Positions 42,217 through 51,844 are shown, counted from the stretch's first letter. The stretch is DNA of 55,771 nt from Prevotellaceae bacterium (GCA_031290935.1 JAISLK010000025.1:1-55771); one strand, 5' to 3'. Notes: generated from the letters alone by a model not told the origin. Numbers and translations are program-made.

Positions 42217-43296
42217 ATGAAAACAGCACATAATTTTAACGCAGGCCCCTGCGTACTTCCAAAGCCGGCCATCGCTGCCGGCATTGATGCATTAAAGGAT
42301 TTCAAAGATAGCGGCATGTCGGTGATTGAGATTTCGCACCGCAGCAAAGACTGGGAAGCCGTGATGAACGAAACGGAAACCCTCTGGCGGGAATTACTGG
42401 GCATCCCCGGTAACTACAAGGTTCTTTTCCTCGCCGGCGGCGCCAGCATGCAGTTCCTGATGGTTCCCTGTAATTTGCTTGAAAAGAAAGCGGCCTACCT
42501 CGAAACGGGCGTCTGGGCGAAAAAGGCGTTCAAGGAAGCGCAAATCCTCGGCGGCGACAAGGCGGTGAAAACAGCTTCGTCGGCCGACAGGAATTATACT
42601 TACATCCCGAAAGGGTTCGTGATTCCCGCCGACGCCGACTATTTCCACATCACGACCAACAATACCATTTACGGCACGGAGATACATACCGACCTCGACA
42701 GCCCCGTGCCTCTGGTGGCGGACATGTCGTCCGACATTATGAGCCGGCCGGTGGACGTGGCCAAATACGGGCTGATTTACGGCGGCGCACAGAAAAATGT
42801 AGGCACCGCCGGCGTGGCGTTTGTAATCATACGCGAAGATATTTTGGGCAAAGTAACGCGCCCGGTGCCCTCCATCCTTGATTACCGTACGCATATCCAA
42901 AACGGGTCCATGTTCAATACGCCGCCGGTGTTCCCCATTTTGATAATGAACGAAACGCTGAAATGGGTGAAAGCGCAGGGCGGCGTGCAAAACATCTACA
43001 AAAAGAACGTGGAAAAGGCGGCGCTGCTTTACAACGAAATCGACCGCAACCCTCTGTTCACCGGCACGGCGGAAAAAGAAGCCCGTTCGCTGATGAACAT
43101 TTGTTTTGTGATGAACAAAGGGTACGAAAACAAGGAAGAAGCGTTCCTCCAGTACGCCAAAGAACGCGGCATGGTCGGCATCAAGGGGCACCGCTCTGTA
43201 GGCGGCTTCCGCGCTTCGGTGTACAACGCCTGCCCGAAAGAAAGCGTCGAAGCGCTGGTGCAATGTATGCAGGAATTTGAAAAAACGAATAAATAA
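42217..43296 (+). CDS. serC: Phosphoserine aminotransferase SerC
   Basis: SerC converts 3-phosphohydroxypyruvate and glutamate to phosphoserine in serine synthesis, and also serves pyridoxal phosphate synthesis in some bacteria. The 359-residue protein begins [15 protein letters not shown], the standard start; [13 protein letters not shown] and the PLP-lysine segment [15 protein letters not shown] are present. A longer open frame exists upstream, but the promoter lies inside it, so the ATG at 42217 is preferred. serA follows after 7 bp, in the same pathway, and the whole run to pyrI may be one operon. Confidence 0.97.
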   Translation: MKTAHNFNAGPCVLPKPAIAAGIDALKDFKDSGMSVIEISHRSKDWEAVMNETETLWRELLGIPGNYKVLFLAGGASMQFLMVPCNLLEKKAAYLETGVWAKKAFKEAQILGGDKAVKTASSADRNYTYIPKGFVIPADADYFHITTNNTIYGTEIHTDLDSPVPLVADMSSDIMSRPVDVAKYGLIYGGAQKNVGTAGVAFVIIREDILGKVTRPVPSILDYRTHIQNGSMFNTPPVFPILIMNETLKWVKAQGGVQNIYKKNVEKAALLYNEIDRNPLFTGTAEKEARSLMNICFVMNKGYENKEEAFLQYAKERGMVGIKGHRSVGGFRASVYNACPKESVEALVQCMQEFEKTNK

Positions 43297-43303
43297 CAAC
43301 CCC

Positions 43304-44221
43304 ATGAAAATAGTAGTAGCTACCGAAAAGCCGTTCGCAAAAACCGCTGTAGACGGCATACGTGAAATCATCGAAGGCGCCGGCGGAGAACTGCGGCTGC
43401 TCGAAAAATATACCGCTGCCGGCGCCTTCTGCCAGGCCGTGGCGGACGCCGACGGGTTGATTGTACGCTCCGACAGGGTAACAAAGGAAGTGATTGCCGC
43501 AGCAAAACAGTTAAAAATTGTCGTACGCGCCGGCGCGGGGTATGACAACCTCGATTTGCCCGCCTGCGCCTCGCGCGGCATTGTGGCGATGAATACGCCC
43601 GGGCAAAATTCCAACGCCGTCGCGGAACTGGCCATAGGCATGATGGTGTACATGGCGCGCAACGCCTTTCAACCGGGCACAGGGTCGGAATTGAAAGGAA
43701 AAAAATTAGGCATTCACGCTTACGGAAATGTAGGACGCCTGGTAGCCGCTATCGGCAAGGGTTTCGGGATGGACGTACATGCTTTTGACCCGTTCGTACC
43801 CAGGGAAGCGATGGAAAAGGACGGCGTAAAAGCCTGCGACAGCGCGGAAGAACTGTACGGGCAATGCCGGTACGTATCGCTGCATATCCCGGCTACCGCG
43901 CAAACAAAACAGTCTGTCGGCTATGCGCTGCTGGCCGCATTGCCGAAAGGCGGCTGCCTCGTGAACACCGCACGCAAGGAAGTCATCCACGAAGCGGAAT
44001 TGCTGCGTGCGCTGGAAGAACGCGCCGATTTGAAATATATCTCGGACATAGCGCCGGACAATCACGCCGTATTACAGGAGAAATTCGGCGGGCGGTACTT
44101 TTCCACTCCCAAAAAGATGGGCGCAGAAACCGCCGAAGCCAATATCAATGCCGGCCTCGCCGCCGCCCGCCAAATAATCAATTTCCTCACAAACGGAGAC
44201 AGGACGTTTCAAATAATATAA
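43304..44221 (+). CDS. serA: D-3-phosphoglycerate dehydrogenase, short form without ACT domain
   Basis: The 305-residue protein is a D-2-hydroxyacid dehydrogenase that oxidises 3-phosphoglycerate with NAD, the first step to serine. It starts MKIVVATEKPF at the ATG at 43304, 7 bp after serC; a longer frame from 43277 would overlap serC. The NAD fold reads KKLGIHAYGNVGRLVAAIGK, and catalytic segments include VRAGAGYDNLD, VNTARKEVI and the His-bearing FGGRYFSTPKKMGAET. There is no C-terminal ACT domain, so classical serine feedback through ACT is not expected. The neighbour serC supports SerA over other 2-hydroxyacid dehydrogenases. Confidence 0.93.
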   Translation: MKIVVATEKPFAKTAVDGIREIIEGAGGELRLLEKYTAAGAFCQAVADADGLIVRSDRVTKEVIAAAKQLKIVVRAGAGYDNLDLPACASRGIVAMNTPGQNSNAVAELAIGMMVYMARNAFQPGTGSELKGKKLGIHAYGNVGRLVAAIGKGFGMDVHAFDPFVPREAMEKDGVKACDSAEELYGQCRYVSLHIPATAQTKQSVGYALLAALPKGGCLVNTARKEVIHEAELLRALEERADLKYISDIAPDNHAVLQEKFGGRYFSTPKKMGAETAEANINAGLAAARQIINFLTNGDRTFQII

Positions 44222-45460
44222 ATGGTAAAAATAAAACCCTTTGCGGCATTGCGGCCGCCAAAAGAAATAGCAAAAGAAGTGGCTTCGCGCCCTTACGACG
44301 TGCTGAACTCGCAGGAAGCAAAAGCCGAAGCAGGCGAAAAATCCTTGCTGCATATCATCAAGCCCGAAATAGACTTCGACCCGATTATCGACGAACATTC
44401 GCCGGCGGCGTATGACAGGGCGGCAGCAAATTTTAAAAAATGGCAGGCGCGCGGCTGGCTGAAACAGGACGCCAAAGAAATGTACTACCTCTACGCGCAG
44501 ACGATGGACGGCCGCACGCAATACGGCCTGGTCGCCGCCGCCAGTGTGGACGACTACCTCGAAGGACGCATCAAAAAACACGAATTGACGCGCAAGGATA
44601 AGGAAGAAGACCGCATGATACACGTACGCATACAGGACGCCAACATCGAGCCGGTGTTCTTTGCCTATCCCGACGCGCCGGAGATGAACGACATCGTGAA
44701 GAAAATAACGGAAAGCCAAACGCCGGAATATGACTTTGTGTCGGAAGACGGCTTTGGGCACCACTTTTGGGTGATTGACGACGAAGCCCTCATCCGGCGC
44801 ATCACCGGAATATTTGCCGCCATTCCGGCCATGTACGTAGCCGACGGGCATCACCGCTCGGCGGCGGCGGCGCTGGTAGGGCAGGAAAAACGCAATGCCA
44901 ACCCGAACCATACGGGCAACGAAGAATACAATTATTTTATGGCGGTGATTTTCCCCGAAAGCCACTTGAAGATTATTGACTACAACCGGGTGGTAAAAGA
45001 CTTGAACGGCTTGCCCCCCGCGCAATTTCTCGAAAAATTACGCGCATCGTTTGACGTGGAAGAAAAAGGAACGGAAGTGTACAAACCCTCGAAACTGCAC
45101 AATTTCTCCATGTACCTCGCCGGCCGCTGGTATTCGCTGACGGCGAAAGAAGGCGTTTACAACGACCATGACCCTATCGGGGCGCTGGATGTAACAACGC
45201 TTTCCAACGAAGTATTCGACAAAATCCTCCATCTGGGCGACCTGCGCACTTCCAAACGGATTGACTTTGTAGGCGGCATCCGCGGCCTCGCCGAATTGAA
45301 AAAGCGCGTGGACAGCGGCGACATGGCGGCGGCCTTTGCGCTCTACCCCGTTTCAATGAAACAGCTTATCGACATTGCAGATTCCGGGAACATCATGCCG
45401 CCAAAAACCACATGGTTTGAACCCAAACTGCGCAGCGGGCTGATGATTCATAAAATTTAA
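44222..45460 (+). CDS. DUF1015 family protein
   Basis: A 412-residue cytosolic protein of the DUF1015 family (MVKIKPFAALRPPKEIAKEV, SRPYDVLN, and YVADGHHRSAAA near 207, the most conserved motif). Its biochemical role is not established; the conserved ADGHHR could be part of an active site. It starts immediately after the serA stop with no gap. Association with serC-serA recurs in Bacteroidales, which suggests a link to serine or phosphoserine metabolism. That link is inference. Confidence 0.9.
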   Translation: MVKIKPFAALRPPKEIAKEVASRPYDVLNSQEAKAEAGEKSLLHIIKPEIDFDPIIDEHSPAAYDRAAANFKKWQARGWLKQDAKEMYYLYAQTMDGRTQYGLVAAASVDDYLEGRIKKHELTRKDKEEDRMIHVRIQDANIEPVFFAYPDAPEMNDIVKKITESQTPEYDFVSEDGFGHHFWVIDDEALIRRITGIFAAIPAMYVADGHHRSAAAALVGQEKRNANPNHTGNEEYNYFMAVIFPESHLKIIDYNRVVKDLNGLPPAQFLEKLRASFDVEEKGTEVYKPSKLHNFSMYLAGRWYSLTAKEGVYNDHDPIGALDVTTLSNEVFDKILHLGDLRTSKRIDFVGGIRGLAELKKRVDSGDMAAAFALYPVSMKQLIDIADSGNIMPPKTTWFEPKLRSGLMIHKI

Positions 45461-45463
45461 AAT

Positions 45464-45856
45464 ATGTTACAACGCATTCAAACCCTTTATTTGCTACTTG
45501 CATGCGGACTGTTGGCGTCGCTTTTTTTTATCCCGGTGTGCGAAACCGCCGGCGGGGCAACGGCGTATAGCGATGACGCCGGTTTACTGGTATTGTTAAT
45601 CCTTTCCATCGCGGCGGCATTGGGAGCGCTGGTTTTATACCGGCGGCGGACATGGCAAATTCGCTTATGTATTCTTAACAGTATTGTCTTAACAGGCTTT
45701 CAAGGATGGATAGCCTGTTATTTCTTTACGGCGGAAGCAGCGTTTTCCGTATCCGCCGTATTTCCGTTGATAGCTGCCATCCTTACGCTCATGGCCGCGC
45801 GGTACATCGCCCGCGACGACGCACTGGTACGCAATACAGGGAGAATTAGGAATTAG
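45464..45856 (+). CDS. DUF4293 family small membrane protein
   Basis: A 130-residue integral membrane protein that starts MLQRIQTLYLLLACGLLASL, the DUF4293 signature, with about four hydrophobic helices (about 5-25, 43-60, 68-90, 97-115). The family is restricted to Bacteroidetes and its function is unknown. It starts 3 bp after the DUF1015 gene. The last residues (RNTGRIRN) overlap a GAATTAGGAATTAGGAATTA direct repeat, so the C-terminus may be shaped by repeat DNA. Confidence 0.88.
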   Translation: MLQRIQTLYLLLACGLLASLFFIPVCETAGGATAYSDDAGLLVLLILSIAAALGALVLYRRRTWQIRLCILNSIVLTGFQGWIACYFFTAEAAFSVSAVFPLIAAILTLMAARYIARDDALVRNTGRIRN

Positions 45857-45893
45857 GAATTAAAAATCAAGAAATGGCCGGCGCCGGCGACTT

Positions 45894-46481
45894 ATGACTT
45901 ACGACTATAAAACAATTGCTGCTTCCGCCACGGGCGTATTCAAGGACAAGGGAAGTAAATTTTTATCCTTTGCGTTTCCGGTGGCTACGGAGGAGGAGGC
46001 AAAAGAGCAGGTGCGGAAAATCAAGAAAGAATATTTTGATGCGCGGCATCATTGTTTCGCTTACCGTATCGGGGCGGACGGCGAACTGTGGCGTGCCAGC
46101 GACGACGGCGAACCGTCATCTACCGGCGGCAAACCGATACTCGGGCAACTGTTGTCACGGGAATTGACGAATGTATTAGTAGTAGTTGTACGTTATTTCG
46201 GCGGCACGCTGTTAGGCGTTCCCGGCCTCATAAACGCTTACCGCAGCGCGGCGGCGGATGCGCTGGATAATGCGCAGACAGTAGCGAAAACGGTACAGGA
46301 AATTATCACGCTTACCTTTCCCTACAACCACATGAACGCCATGATGAAGCTGCTGAAAGAAGAACAGGCCGACATCCGCACACAGCAATGCGATACGGAA
46401 TGCGCCTTTGAAGTGGCCGTACCGTTGCGGAAGAAAGAAAAATTTCTACAGCAAGCGAGAAAATTACAAGGTAATAACTAA
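45894..46481 (+). CDS. YigZ/IMPACT family protein
   Basis: The 195-residue protein has the UPF0029/IMPACT fold: [42 protein letters not shown] and [18 protein letters not shown], all family hallmarks. The C-terminal DUF1949-like domain is present. E. coli YigZ is of uncertain function; eukaryotic IMPACT regulates translation stress signalling. It is cytosolic. It sits 37 bp after the DUF4293 gene and 14 bp before pyrB, in the same direction. Confidence 0.93.
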   Translation: MTYDYKTIAASATGVFKDKGSKFLSFAFPVATEEEAKEQVRKIKKEYFDARHHCFAYRIGADGELWRASDDGEPSSTGGKPILGQLLSRELTNVLVVVVRYFGGTLLGVPGLINAYRSAAADALDNAQTVAKTVQEIITLTFPYNHMNAMMKLLKEEQADIRTQQCDTECAFEVAVPLRKKEKFLQQARKLQGNN

Positions 46482-46495
46482 AAGTTAAAAGAAAT

Positions 46496-47464
46496 ATGAA
46501 AAGTTTGATATCCATTCACGATTTTTCCAGGGACGAAATGCTGCACGTATTGCAGCGTGCGGCAGAATTTGAAAAAAATCCTCACCAGACTTTATTGGAC
46601 GGGAAAGTAATCGCATCCATTTTTTTTGAACCCTCTACACGCACACGGCTGAGCTTTGAAACAGCCGTCAACCGTTTGGGCGCACGTGTGGTCGGCTTCT
46701 CCGATGTAAAGAATACCAGCGTCAGCAAAGGCGAAACATTGAAAGATACCATTAAGACGGTCGCCAATTACGTTGACCTGATTGTCATGCGGCATCCGCT
46801 GGAAGGGAGCGCCCGCTATGCGGCGGAAGTCGCCAGCGTGCCGGTCATCAACGCCGGCGACGGCGCCAACCAGCACCCCTCGCAGACCTTGCTGGATTTG
46901 TATTCTATCCAAAAAACACAGGGGCGGCTGAATGACATTCGCATCACAATGATTGGCGATTTGAAATATGGGCGCACCGTACATTCGTTGCTGCAAGCCC
47001 TGTCGCTCTTCAATGCACGCTTCAAATTTATTGCGCCGCCGGAATTGCAGATGCCCGACGAATACAAAGCCTGCCTCCGCCACAAGGGCCTGCCGTTTGA
47101 AGAACACACGGATTTAAGCAACAATATCGACGACGCGGATATTCTCTACATGACGCGGGTGCAGCAGGAACGCTTCCAGGACTCGATAGAATATGAAAAA
47201 GTAAAAAACAGCTATTCATTAAAAAAATCCATGCTGGCAAAGGCGAAACCCACCATGAAAATCCTGCACCCGCTGCCGCGCGTCAATGAAATAGACGCCG
47301 ACGTGGATGATACGCCCCATGCCTATTACTTCGAGCAGGCGCGCAACGGCATATTTACACGCATGGCGATAATCGCCTGCCTGTTAATTCCCGGTTTCTC
47401 ATGCCCGGCCACAGCGCAGGAAACGGAAAGTAAAAATGAACTGTCAAAAATCAGAAAAACATGA
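46496..47464 (+). CDS. pyrB: Aspartate carbamoyltransferase catalytic chain PyrB
   Basis: PyrB joins carbamoyl phosphate and aspartate, the committed step of pyrimidine synthesis. The carbamoyl-phosphate site [15 protein letters not shown] lies near residue 42-56; [13 protein letters not shown] and HPLPRVNEI are present. At 322 residues it is a little long: after FTRMAI the C-terminus runs [20 protein letters not shown] to residue 322, a hydrophobic then polar tail unlike the short end usual in the family. The 4-bp ATGA overlap with pyrI fits balanced synthesis of the two chains. Confidence 0.97.
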   Translation: MKSLISIHDFSRDEMLHVLQRAAEFEKNPHQTLLDGKVIASIFFEPSTRTRLSFETAVNRLGARVVGFSDVKNTSVSKGETLKDTIKTVANYVDLIVMRHPLEGSARYAAEVASVPVINAGDGANQHPSQTLLDLYSIQKTQGRLNDIRITMIGDLKYGRTVHSLLQALSLFNARFKFIAPPELQMPDEYKACLRHKGLPFEEHTDLSNNIDDADILYMTRVQQERFQDSIEYEKVKNSYSLKKSMLAKAKPTMKILHPLPRVNEIDADVDDTPHAYYFEQARNGIFTRMAIIACLLIPGFSCPATAQETESKNELSKIRKT

Positions 47465-47919
47465 TAAACGAAAACGAATTTAAAGTAACGGCCATCAAAG
47501 ACGGCACGGTGATTGACCATGTACCGTCGAAACAGCTTTTCAAGGTCATTGAAATCCTCGGGCTGGAAAATTACAACAACCAAATTACCTTCGGAATGAA
47601 TCTGGAGAGCAAAAAATTAGGCAACAAAGCCATCATCAAAATTGCCGACCGCTTTTTTGAAGATGACGATATCAACCGGATTGCACTCATTGCGCCGCAA
47701 GCGAAGCTGAACATCATCCGCGACTACAGGGTGGTCGAAAAACACCGCGTAACCATTCCCGAAATTATCACCGGCATCGCCAAATGCGCAAACCCGCATT
47801 GCGTAACCAACCACCAGCCGGTTGAAACCCGCTTCTCTGCCCGGCCTTCCGGCAGCGGCATCCTGCTCACCTGCTGCTATTGCGAAAAAACCACCGACAA
47901 GATAAATGTGATTAGATGA
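47461..47919 (+). CDS. pyrI: Aspartate carbamoyltransferase regulatory chain PyrI
   Basis: PyrI binds nucleotides at its N-terminal domain and holds the allosteric holoenzyme together through a C-terminal zinc domain. The 152-residue length is standard. The N-terminal [21 protein letters not shown] is the allosteric-site start; four zinc cysteines are present in CANPHC and CCYCEK. It overlaps pyrB by 4 bp and is the last gene in this run. A hairpin follows at once. Confidence 0.97.
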   Translation: MINENEFKVTAIKDGTVIDHVPSKQLFKVIEILGLENYNNQITFGMNLESKKLGNKAIIKIADRFFEDDDINRIALIAPQAKLNIIRDYRVVEKHRVTIPEIITGIAKCANPHCVTNHQPVETRFSARPSGSGILLTCCYCEKTTDKINVIR

Positions 47920-47960
47920 CGGGATGGCTTCAGCCATTCCGGCGTTGACCCCCGTTTTTT
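47920..47960 (+). terminator. Hairpin after pyrI
   Basis: CGGGATGGC (47920-47928) pairs with GCCATTCCG (47933-47941) over 9 bp with one G-U pair and a 4-nt loop, starting right after the pyrI stop. A T6 run follows only at 47955-47960, 13 nt further on, so it is a non-canonical terminator at best. Confidence 0.4.
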
Positions 47961-48115
47961 ACTTCGGGCGTGGAGTTCTGCTTTTATTCCTGACTGTCGT
48001 GAAATTAGCGCATAAAACCGGGTGCAAAGGCAATACTTTCTTTTAAATTAAGAATAGCCCTCCAACCACTGTCAAAACAATAACCACCCCCTCCTGCCGG
48101 CAGAAAAAGTGTAAG

Positions 48116-48460
48116 CACCAAATTCGATTCATCCCCCACCAAATTCGATTTACCACCCACCAAATTCGATTCATCCCCCACCAAATTCGATTCATCCCCC
48201 ACCAAATTCGATTCATCCCCCACCAAATTCGATTTACCATCCACCAAATTCGATTTACCATCCACCAAATTCGATTTACCGTCCACCAAATTCGATTTAC
48301 CACCCACCAAATTCGATTTACCATCCACCAAATTCGATTTACCACCCACCAAATTCGATTTACCATCCACCAAATTCGATTTACCATCCACCAAATTCGA
48401 TTTACCACCCACCAAATTCGATTTACCACCCACCAAATTCGATTCAGGATGCACCAAATT
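48116..48460. repeat. 21-bp tandem array, 17 copies
   Basis: CACCAAATTCGATT recurs every 21 bp from 48116 to 48452, followed by a variable 7-nt part (such as CATCCCC, TACCATC, TACCACC, TACCGTC). The 17th copy is partial. The period is a multiple of 3, so a minus-strand frame (48005-48583) reads NLVGGKS/NLVDGKS/NLVGDES heptads. That frame has no signal peptide, no domain and runs into another duplication, so I do not call it a gene. Spacers are too short and alike for a CRISPR. The 709-bp gap 47920-48628 holds nothing else recognisable besides the items listed here. Confidence 0.95.
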
Positions 48461-48511
48461 TAACCTCCCCTGCCTGCTTTCTGTCTTTTTCACCGGGAAA
48501 TCTGTTTTAAT

Positions 48512-48553
48512 GATGAACGATGAACGGGGAGCGATGAACGATGAACGGGGAGC
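48512..48553. repeat. Tandem 21-bp duplication
   Basis: GATGAACGATGAACGGGGAG followed by C is repeated twice exactly (48512-48532 and 48533-48553); each copy itself contains GATGAAC twice. It lies between the 17-copy array and the porin promoter. Confidence 0.85.
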
Positions 48554-48610
48554 AGGGGCGCCAGCCAGCTCATAACCCATCACGCATCACGCATAATTAA
48601 AAAAAAGTAC

Positions 48611-48618
48611 TACCTTTG
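48611..48618 (+). promoter_or_regulatory. -7 element of the porin gene, giving a near-leaderless mRNA
   Basis: TACCTTTG at 48611-48618 lies only 10 nt before the ATG at 48629. With the usual start about 7 nt after the box, the leader would be 3-5 nt. No -33 TTG is visible at the expected place. Confidence 0.5.
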
Positions 48619-48628
48619 CACCCGAATT

Positions 48629-50755
48629 ATGATACCTTTGCGTCTGTTTATAATTTGTGCCGGAATGTTTTGTTTGTGGAGCCTGTCGCTGACGGCGGCG
48701 GCGCAGGACAGGCAGATAAAAGCGTTGGACGGCATTAAAGCGACCCCCCCCGGTACCGGCAACCTTCCACGTCCCACACCCGCCGGTACGCCCGCCCCCG
48801 CCGCCGCCGGCGATTCTGCCCTGCTTGCCGGCGCACCGGGCGCCAAAACGCAGGCGCCGGCGGATACGGCCGCGCCGCGGTTGCTGGAAACGCATTTATT
48901 CAGCGATACGCTCAAGCAGGAACGCATCTTTGCATGGCAGCACAACCGTTATTTGAATACCCTGCAGGCGTTCGCGCTCGACACTTCGTACAGCGCTTAC
49001 CGGGTTGATTACCCTTTCCTGCAATACGGCGCGGGCGCCGACTACCTCGGCACGGCAGGGGCTGCGGTGGTATTGCATGATTATTTCAAACGGCAGGCCA
49101 ATCCTTATTTTTATTATTTCAATCCTTATTCGGAATACGCCATTACGCCGGACAATATTTTATTTTATAATACCAAAACGGCTTATACGCGGTTCCAGTA
49201 TTCGGGAACGCTTTTCGGCAACAGCATGTTTGAAGAAGGCAACGTCAGCGTACTGGTAAGCGCCAACATGCGCCCGGCATGGAACGCGACGGTGCAATAC
49301 CGCCATTTCGGCACGCAGGGCGCATTGCAGCACGAAACGACCGATAACAACGCCATCACCGTTTCCACCAGCTATTCGGGAAAACGCTACAGCGCGCAGG
49401 CAGGGTTTATCTACAACGGGTGGGACAATAAGGAGAACGGCGGCGTTACCGACGATGCGCTTGTGCTGGACACTGTGATGGCCGTACGCACCCTGCCGGT
49501 GTCGCTGAATGCCGCTTCGTCCAGGATAAATTATTATTCCTTTTTCCTGACCCACTCGTATGGCGTCCCGCTGAATTTTTTCCGCCGCGACAGCACGCCG
49601 GAACCGGAAGACGACGGAACGGCCATATACCTCGGCCACGCTGCCGAATATACCACCATCGCACGCAGCTATTATGACAAGATAAGCGCCACCGACAGCA
49701 CCGGCCGCGCCTTTTATAACGGGGCGTTCTACATCCACCCGGAGCAGTCGCGGGATTCCATGCGCCTGTCGCTTTTCGACAACAAACTGTTTTTAACGCT
49801 GCAGCCCTGGTCGGCCTCCGCCATTATATCCAAACTCACCGGCGGCGTCGGTTACAGCCATCTTTCCAACTACGCTTTCCGCCCGCAGTTTTATGTATCG
49901 CCGCCGGACGGCAACGCTGCGCAGAATAATTTTTACCTGTATGCCCATGCGTCGGGCGTTTTCCGCCGTTACTTCCACTGGTCGGCTTTTTCGCGCTATG
50001 ATTTCGCCGGCTACACGCAACACGATTTGCTGATAGACGGAACCGTCGGCATTTCGCTCTATCCGTTAAAAAACGGCGTACACCTGTCGGGAAATGCCGT
50101 GTTCCAAACCCGCCGCCCCGATTATTTCCTGAACAATACGTATGCCAACCATTATATCTGGCAAAATGACTTCGACAAAACTACGGAACTGAAACTCCGG
50201 GCTACGCTTACGATTCCCGACTGGCGGCTGGAGGCGTCGTTTAATTATTCGCTCCTGTCCGGCGCGGTGTATTTCGGCCATAACGCCCAGCCTGCGCAGC
50301 ACGGAAGCGAATTCAGCATCCTTGCCCTGTCCGTGAAAAAAGATTTTAACCTTTGGTGGTTTCATCTGGAACATCGCATCCTGTTCCAGGTTTCCTCCGA
50401 AAATACCGTCTTGCCGCTGCCCCTGGTAAGCGGCAACCTGACGTATTATTTGCAGGCGCCGGTAGTAAAAAATGTACTCACCGCACAGCTGGGCGTCGAT
50501 GTATATTACAACACCGCTTACCATGCCTATGCTTACAGCCCCGGCGCCGGCGCATTTTATACGCAGGACAGCCGCGAGGTTGGCAACTACCCTTACATGG
50601 ACGCTTTCATCCACCTGAAATGGAAACATGCGCACATCTTCTTAAAAGTAATCAACGTCGCCGAACGCTGGCCGAACAGCGATTTCTTCTCCGCCCTTCA
50701 TTACCTGCGCCCGGAAAGGACATTCAAAGTAGGGCTGACGTGGTATTTCTATTAA
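48629..50755 (+). CDS. Putative outer-membrane porin (beta-barrel)
   Basis: The 708-residue protein has a signal peptide (MIPLRLFIICAGMFCLWSLS, cleavage near AAAQ), then a Pro/Ala-rich linker (about 40-80), then a long region of alternating aromatic/polar strands ending in the aromatic TFKVGLTWYFY, as expected for a transmembrane beta-barrel with C-terminal aromatic residue. It matches the Bacteroidetes 'putative porin' family in layout (YLGTAGAAVVLHDYF, FQYSGTLFGNS). It should sit in the outer membrane; the cargo is unknown. I keep the first ATG because the next Met would cut the signal peptide. The lytic transglycosylase gene follows after 18 bp. Confidence 0.85.
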   Translation: MIPLRLFIICAGMFCLWSLSLTAAAQDRQIKALDGIKATPPGTGNLPRPTPAGTPAPAAAGDSALLAGAPGAKTQAPADTAAPRLLETHLFSDTLKQERIFAWQHNRYLNTLQAFALDTSYSAYRVDYPFLQYGAGADYLGTAGAAVVLHDYFKRQANPYFYYFNPYSEYAITPDNILFYNTKTAYTRFQYSGTLFGNSMFEEGNVSVLVSANMRPAWNATVQYRHFGTQGALQHETTDNNAITVSTSYSGKRYSAQAGFIYNGWDNKENGGVTDDALVLDTVMAVRTLPVSLNAASSRINYYSFFLTHSYGVPLNFFRRDSTPEPEDDGTAIYLGHAAEYTTIARSYYDKISATDSTGRAFYNGAFYIHPEQSRDSMRLSLFDNKLFLTLQPWSASAIISKLTGGVGYSHLSNYAFRPQFYVSPPDGNAAQNNFYLYAHASGVFRRYFHWSAFSRYDFAGYTQHDLLIDGTVGISLYPLKNGVHLSGNAVFQTRRPDYFLNNTYANHYIWQNDFDKTTELKLRATLTIPDWRLEASFNYSLLSGAVYFGHNAQPAQHGSEFSILALSVKKDFNLWWFHLEHRILFQVSSENTVLPLPLVSGNLTYYLQAPVVKNVLTAQLGVDVYYNTAYHAYAYSPGAGAFYTQDSREVGNYPYMDAFIHLKWKHAHIFLKVINVAERWPNSDFFSALHYLRPERTFKVGLTWYFY

Positions 50756-50773
50756 AACAAAAAGCAAAAACGT

Positions 50774-51844
50774 ATGACTGCCTGTAGAAAATGTTTTTTC
50801 CTGTTGGTGATAATTCCATGCCTTGCCCTGTGCTTTATATTGCTGGGCAGCGGCACGGGGCACGGCGGGCACTACCGTGCGCGGTATGCGTTGGAAAAAG
50901 ACACGCTGGTGTGCGTGATAGGAAATAACTTTTATGATTACCACTTGCGCCAGGCCGAGCCGGCGGGATTTCAAATGGAAATTATCCGCGCTTTCGCAAA
51001 ATCTTTCCGTTGCCCCTACCGCATCACTGTCCTGCCTTCGTTTGGCGAACGGCAGCAGGCCCTCGCCGGGCAGCAGGCCGACATTATGATATGCTCCCCG
51101 GGGGAATACCGGGAATACCTGCAAAACGGGAAGCTAACCGCCGGCTTCCTCCTGCCCGACAGTTCTGCCTGGATAGTGGACGCACAACGCCCGGAAATGC
51201 TTACCCTGCTCGGGCAATGGATGGCGCACTACCGGCAAAGCAAAAGCTTCAAAGCACACCGCCGGAAATATTGCGCCGGCGCCCCCGCCAATAAAGAAAG
51301 GCCGCTCTGCAACGCGCTTTCGCCCTATGATACGCTAATAAAAAAATACGCCCGGCAAATTGACTGGGACTGGCGGTTGCTGGCGTCGTTGATTTACCAG
51401 GAATCGCGCTTCGATACAGCCAGCCGGTCGCGACGCGGCGCATACGGGCTGATGCAGCTCATGCCGCAGACAGCCGAAAGCTTCGGCGTCTTTGATATTG
51501 AAACCCCTGATAGCAATTTACAGGCAGGCGTCAAATATTTACGTTACGCAACAAAATACCTGCGCCTGCACGAAACCTCCGGCGCCGACCGCTTGAAATT
51601 CGTACTGGCCGCCTACAATGCAGGCATCGGGCGGATTCGCGATTGCCGGGCATTTGCCGAATCGCAGGGTAAAAACACCGACAAATGGGAAGATGTAGCG
51701 GCGGTTATTCCGCTGATGCGGTATGAAACCTATTATACCGGCGATGCTATACAGTTAGGCTATTTCAAGGGTTCCGAAACATTGGCATACGTGCGCAACG
51801 TCTGGGAACGCTACGAACATTACCTGAATTTAGTTGCCCCGTGA
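50774..51844 (+). CDS. MltF-like lytic transglycosylase
   Basis: The enzyme cleaves the beta-1,4 bond between MurNAc and GlcNAc in peptidoglycan, forming 1,6-anhydro-MurNAc. Residues 1-25 form a signal or anchor helix (FFLLVIIPCLALCFILL). About 40-165 resembles part of a solute-binding (SBP_bac_3) domain: GFQMEIIRAFAKSF and GQQADIMICSPGE. The C-terminal SLT domain (about 185-350) has the catalytic Glu210 in YQESRFDTASRSRRGAYGLM, then LMPQTAESFG and AAYNAGIGRI. At 356 residues it is shorter than E. coli MltF, and the binding domain looks reduced. It is probably co-transcribed with the porin. Confidence 0.9.
   Translation: MTACRKCFFLLVIIPCLALCFILLGSGTGHGGHYRARYALEKDTLVCVIGNNFYDYHLRQAEPAGFQMEIIRAFAKSFRCPYRITVLPSFGERQQALAGQQADIMICSPGEYREYLQNGKLTAGFLLPDSSAWIVDAQRPEMLTLLGQWMAHYRQSKSFKAHRRKYCAGAPANKERPLCNALSPYDTLIKKYARQIDWDWRLLASLIYQESRFDTASRSRRGAYGLMQLMPQTAESFGVFDIETPDSNLQAGVKYLRYATKYLRLHETSGADRLKFVLAAYNAGIGRIRDCRAFAESQGKNTDKWEDVAAVIPLMRYETYYTGDAIQLGYFKGSETLAYVRNVWERYEHYLNLVAP

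Noticed and set aside
42394..43662. A 422-codon minus-strand frame across serC and serA, and a 317-codon one at 44072-45025
   Set aside because: Both oppose clear genes and show no family motif.
35471..48460. CRISPR arrays
   Set aside because: In both arrays the intervals are as conserved as the repeats, or only 7 nt long, and no cas gene is present.
48005..48583. A 192-codon minus-strand frame with NLVGGKS heptads
   Set aside because: It is explained by a stop-free 21-bp repeat. It has no start region with coding character and no domain. It could still be tested by ribosome profiling, as noted in the findings.
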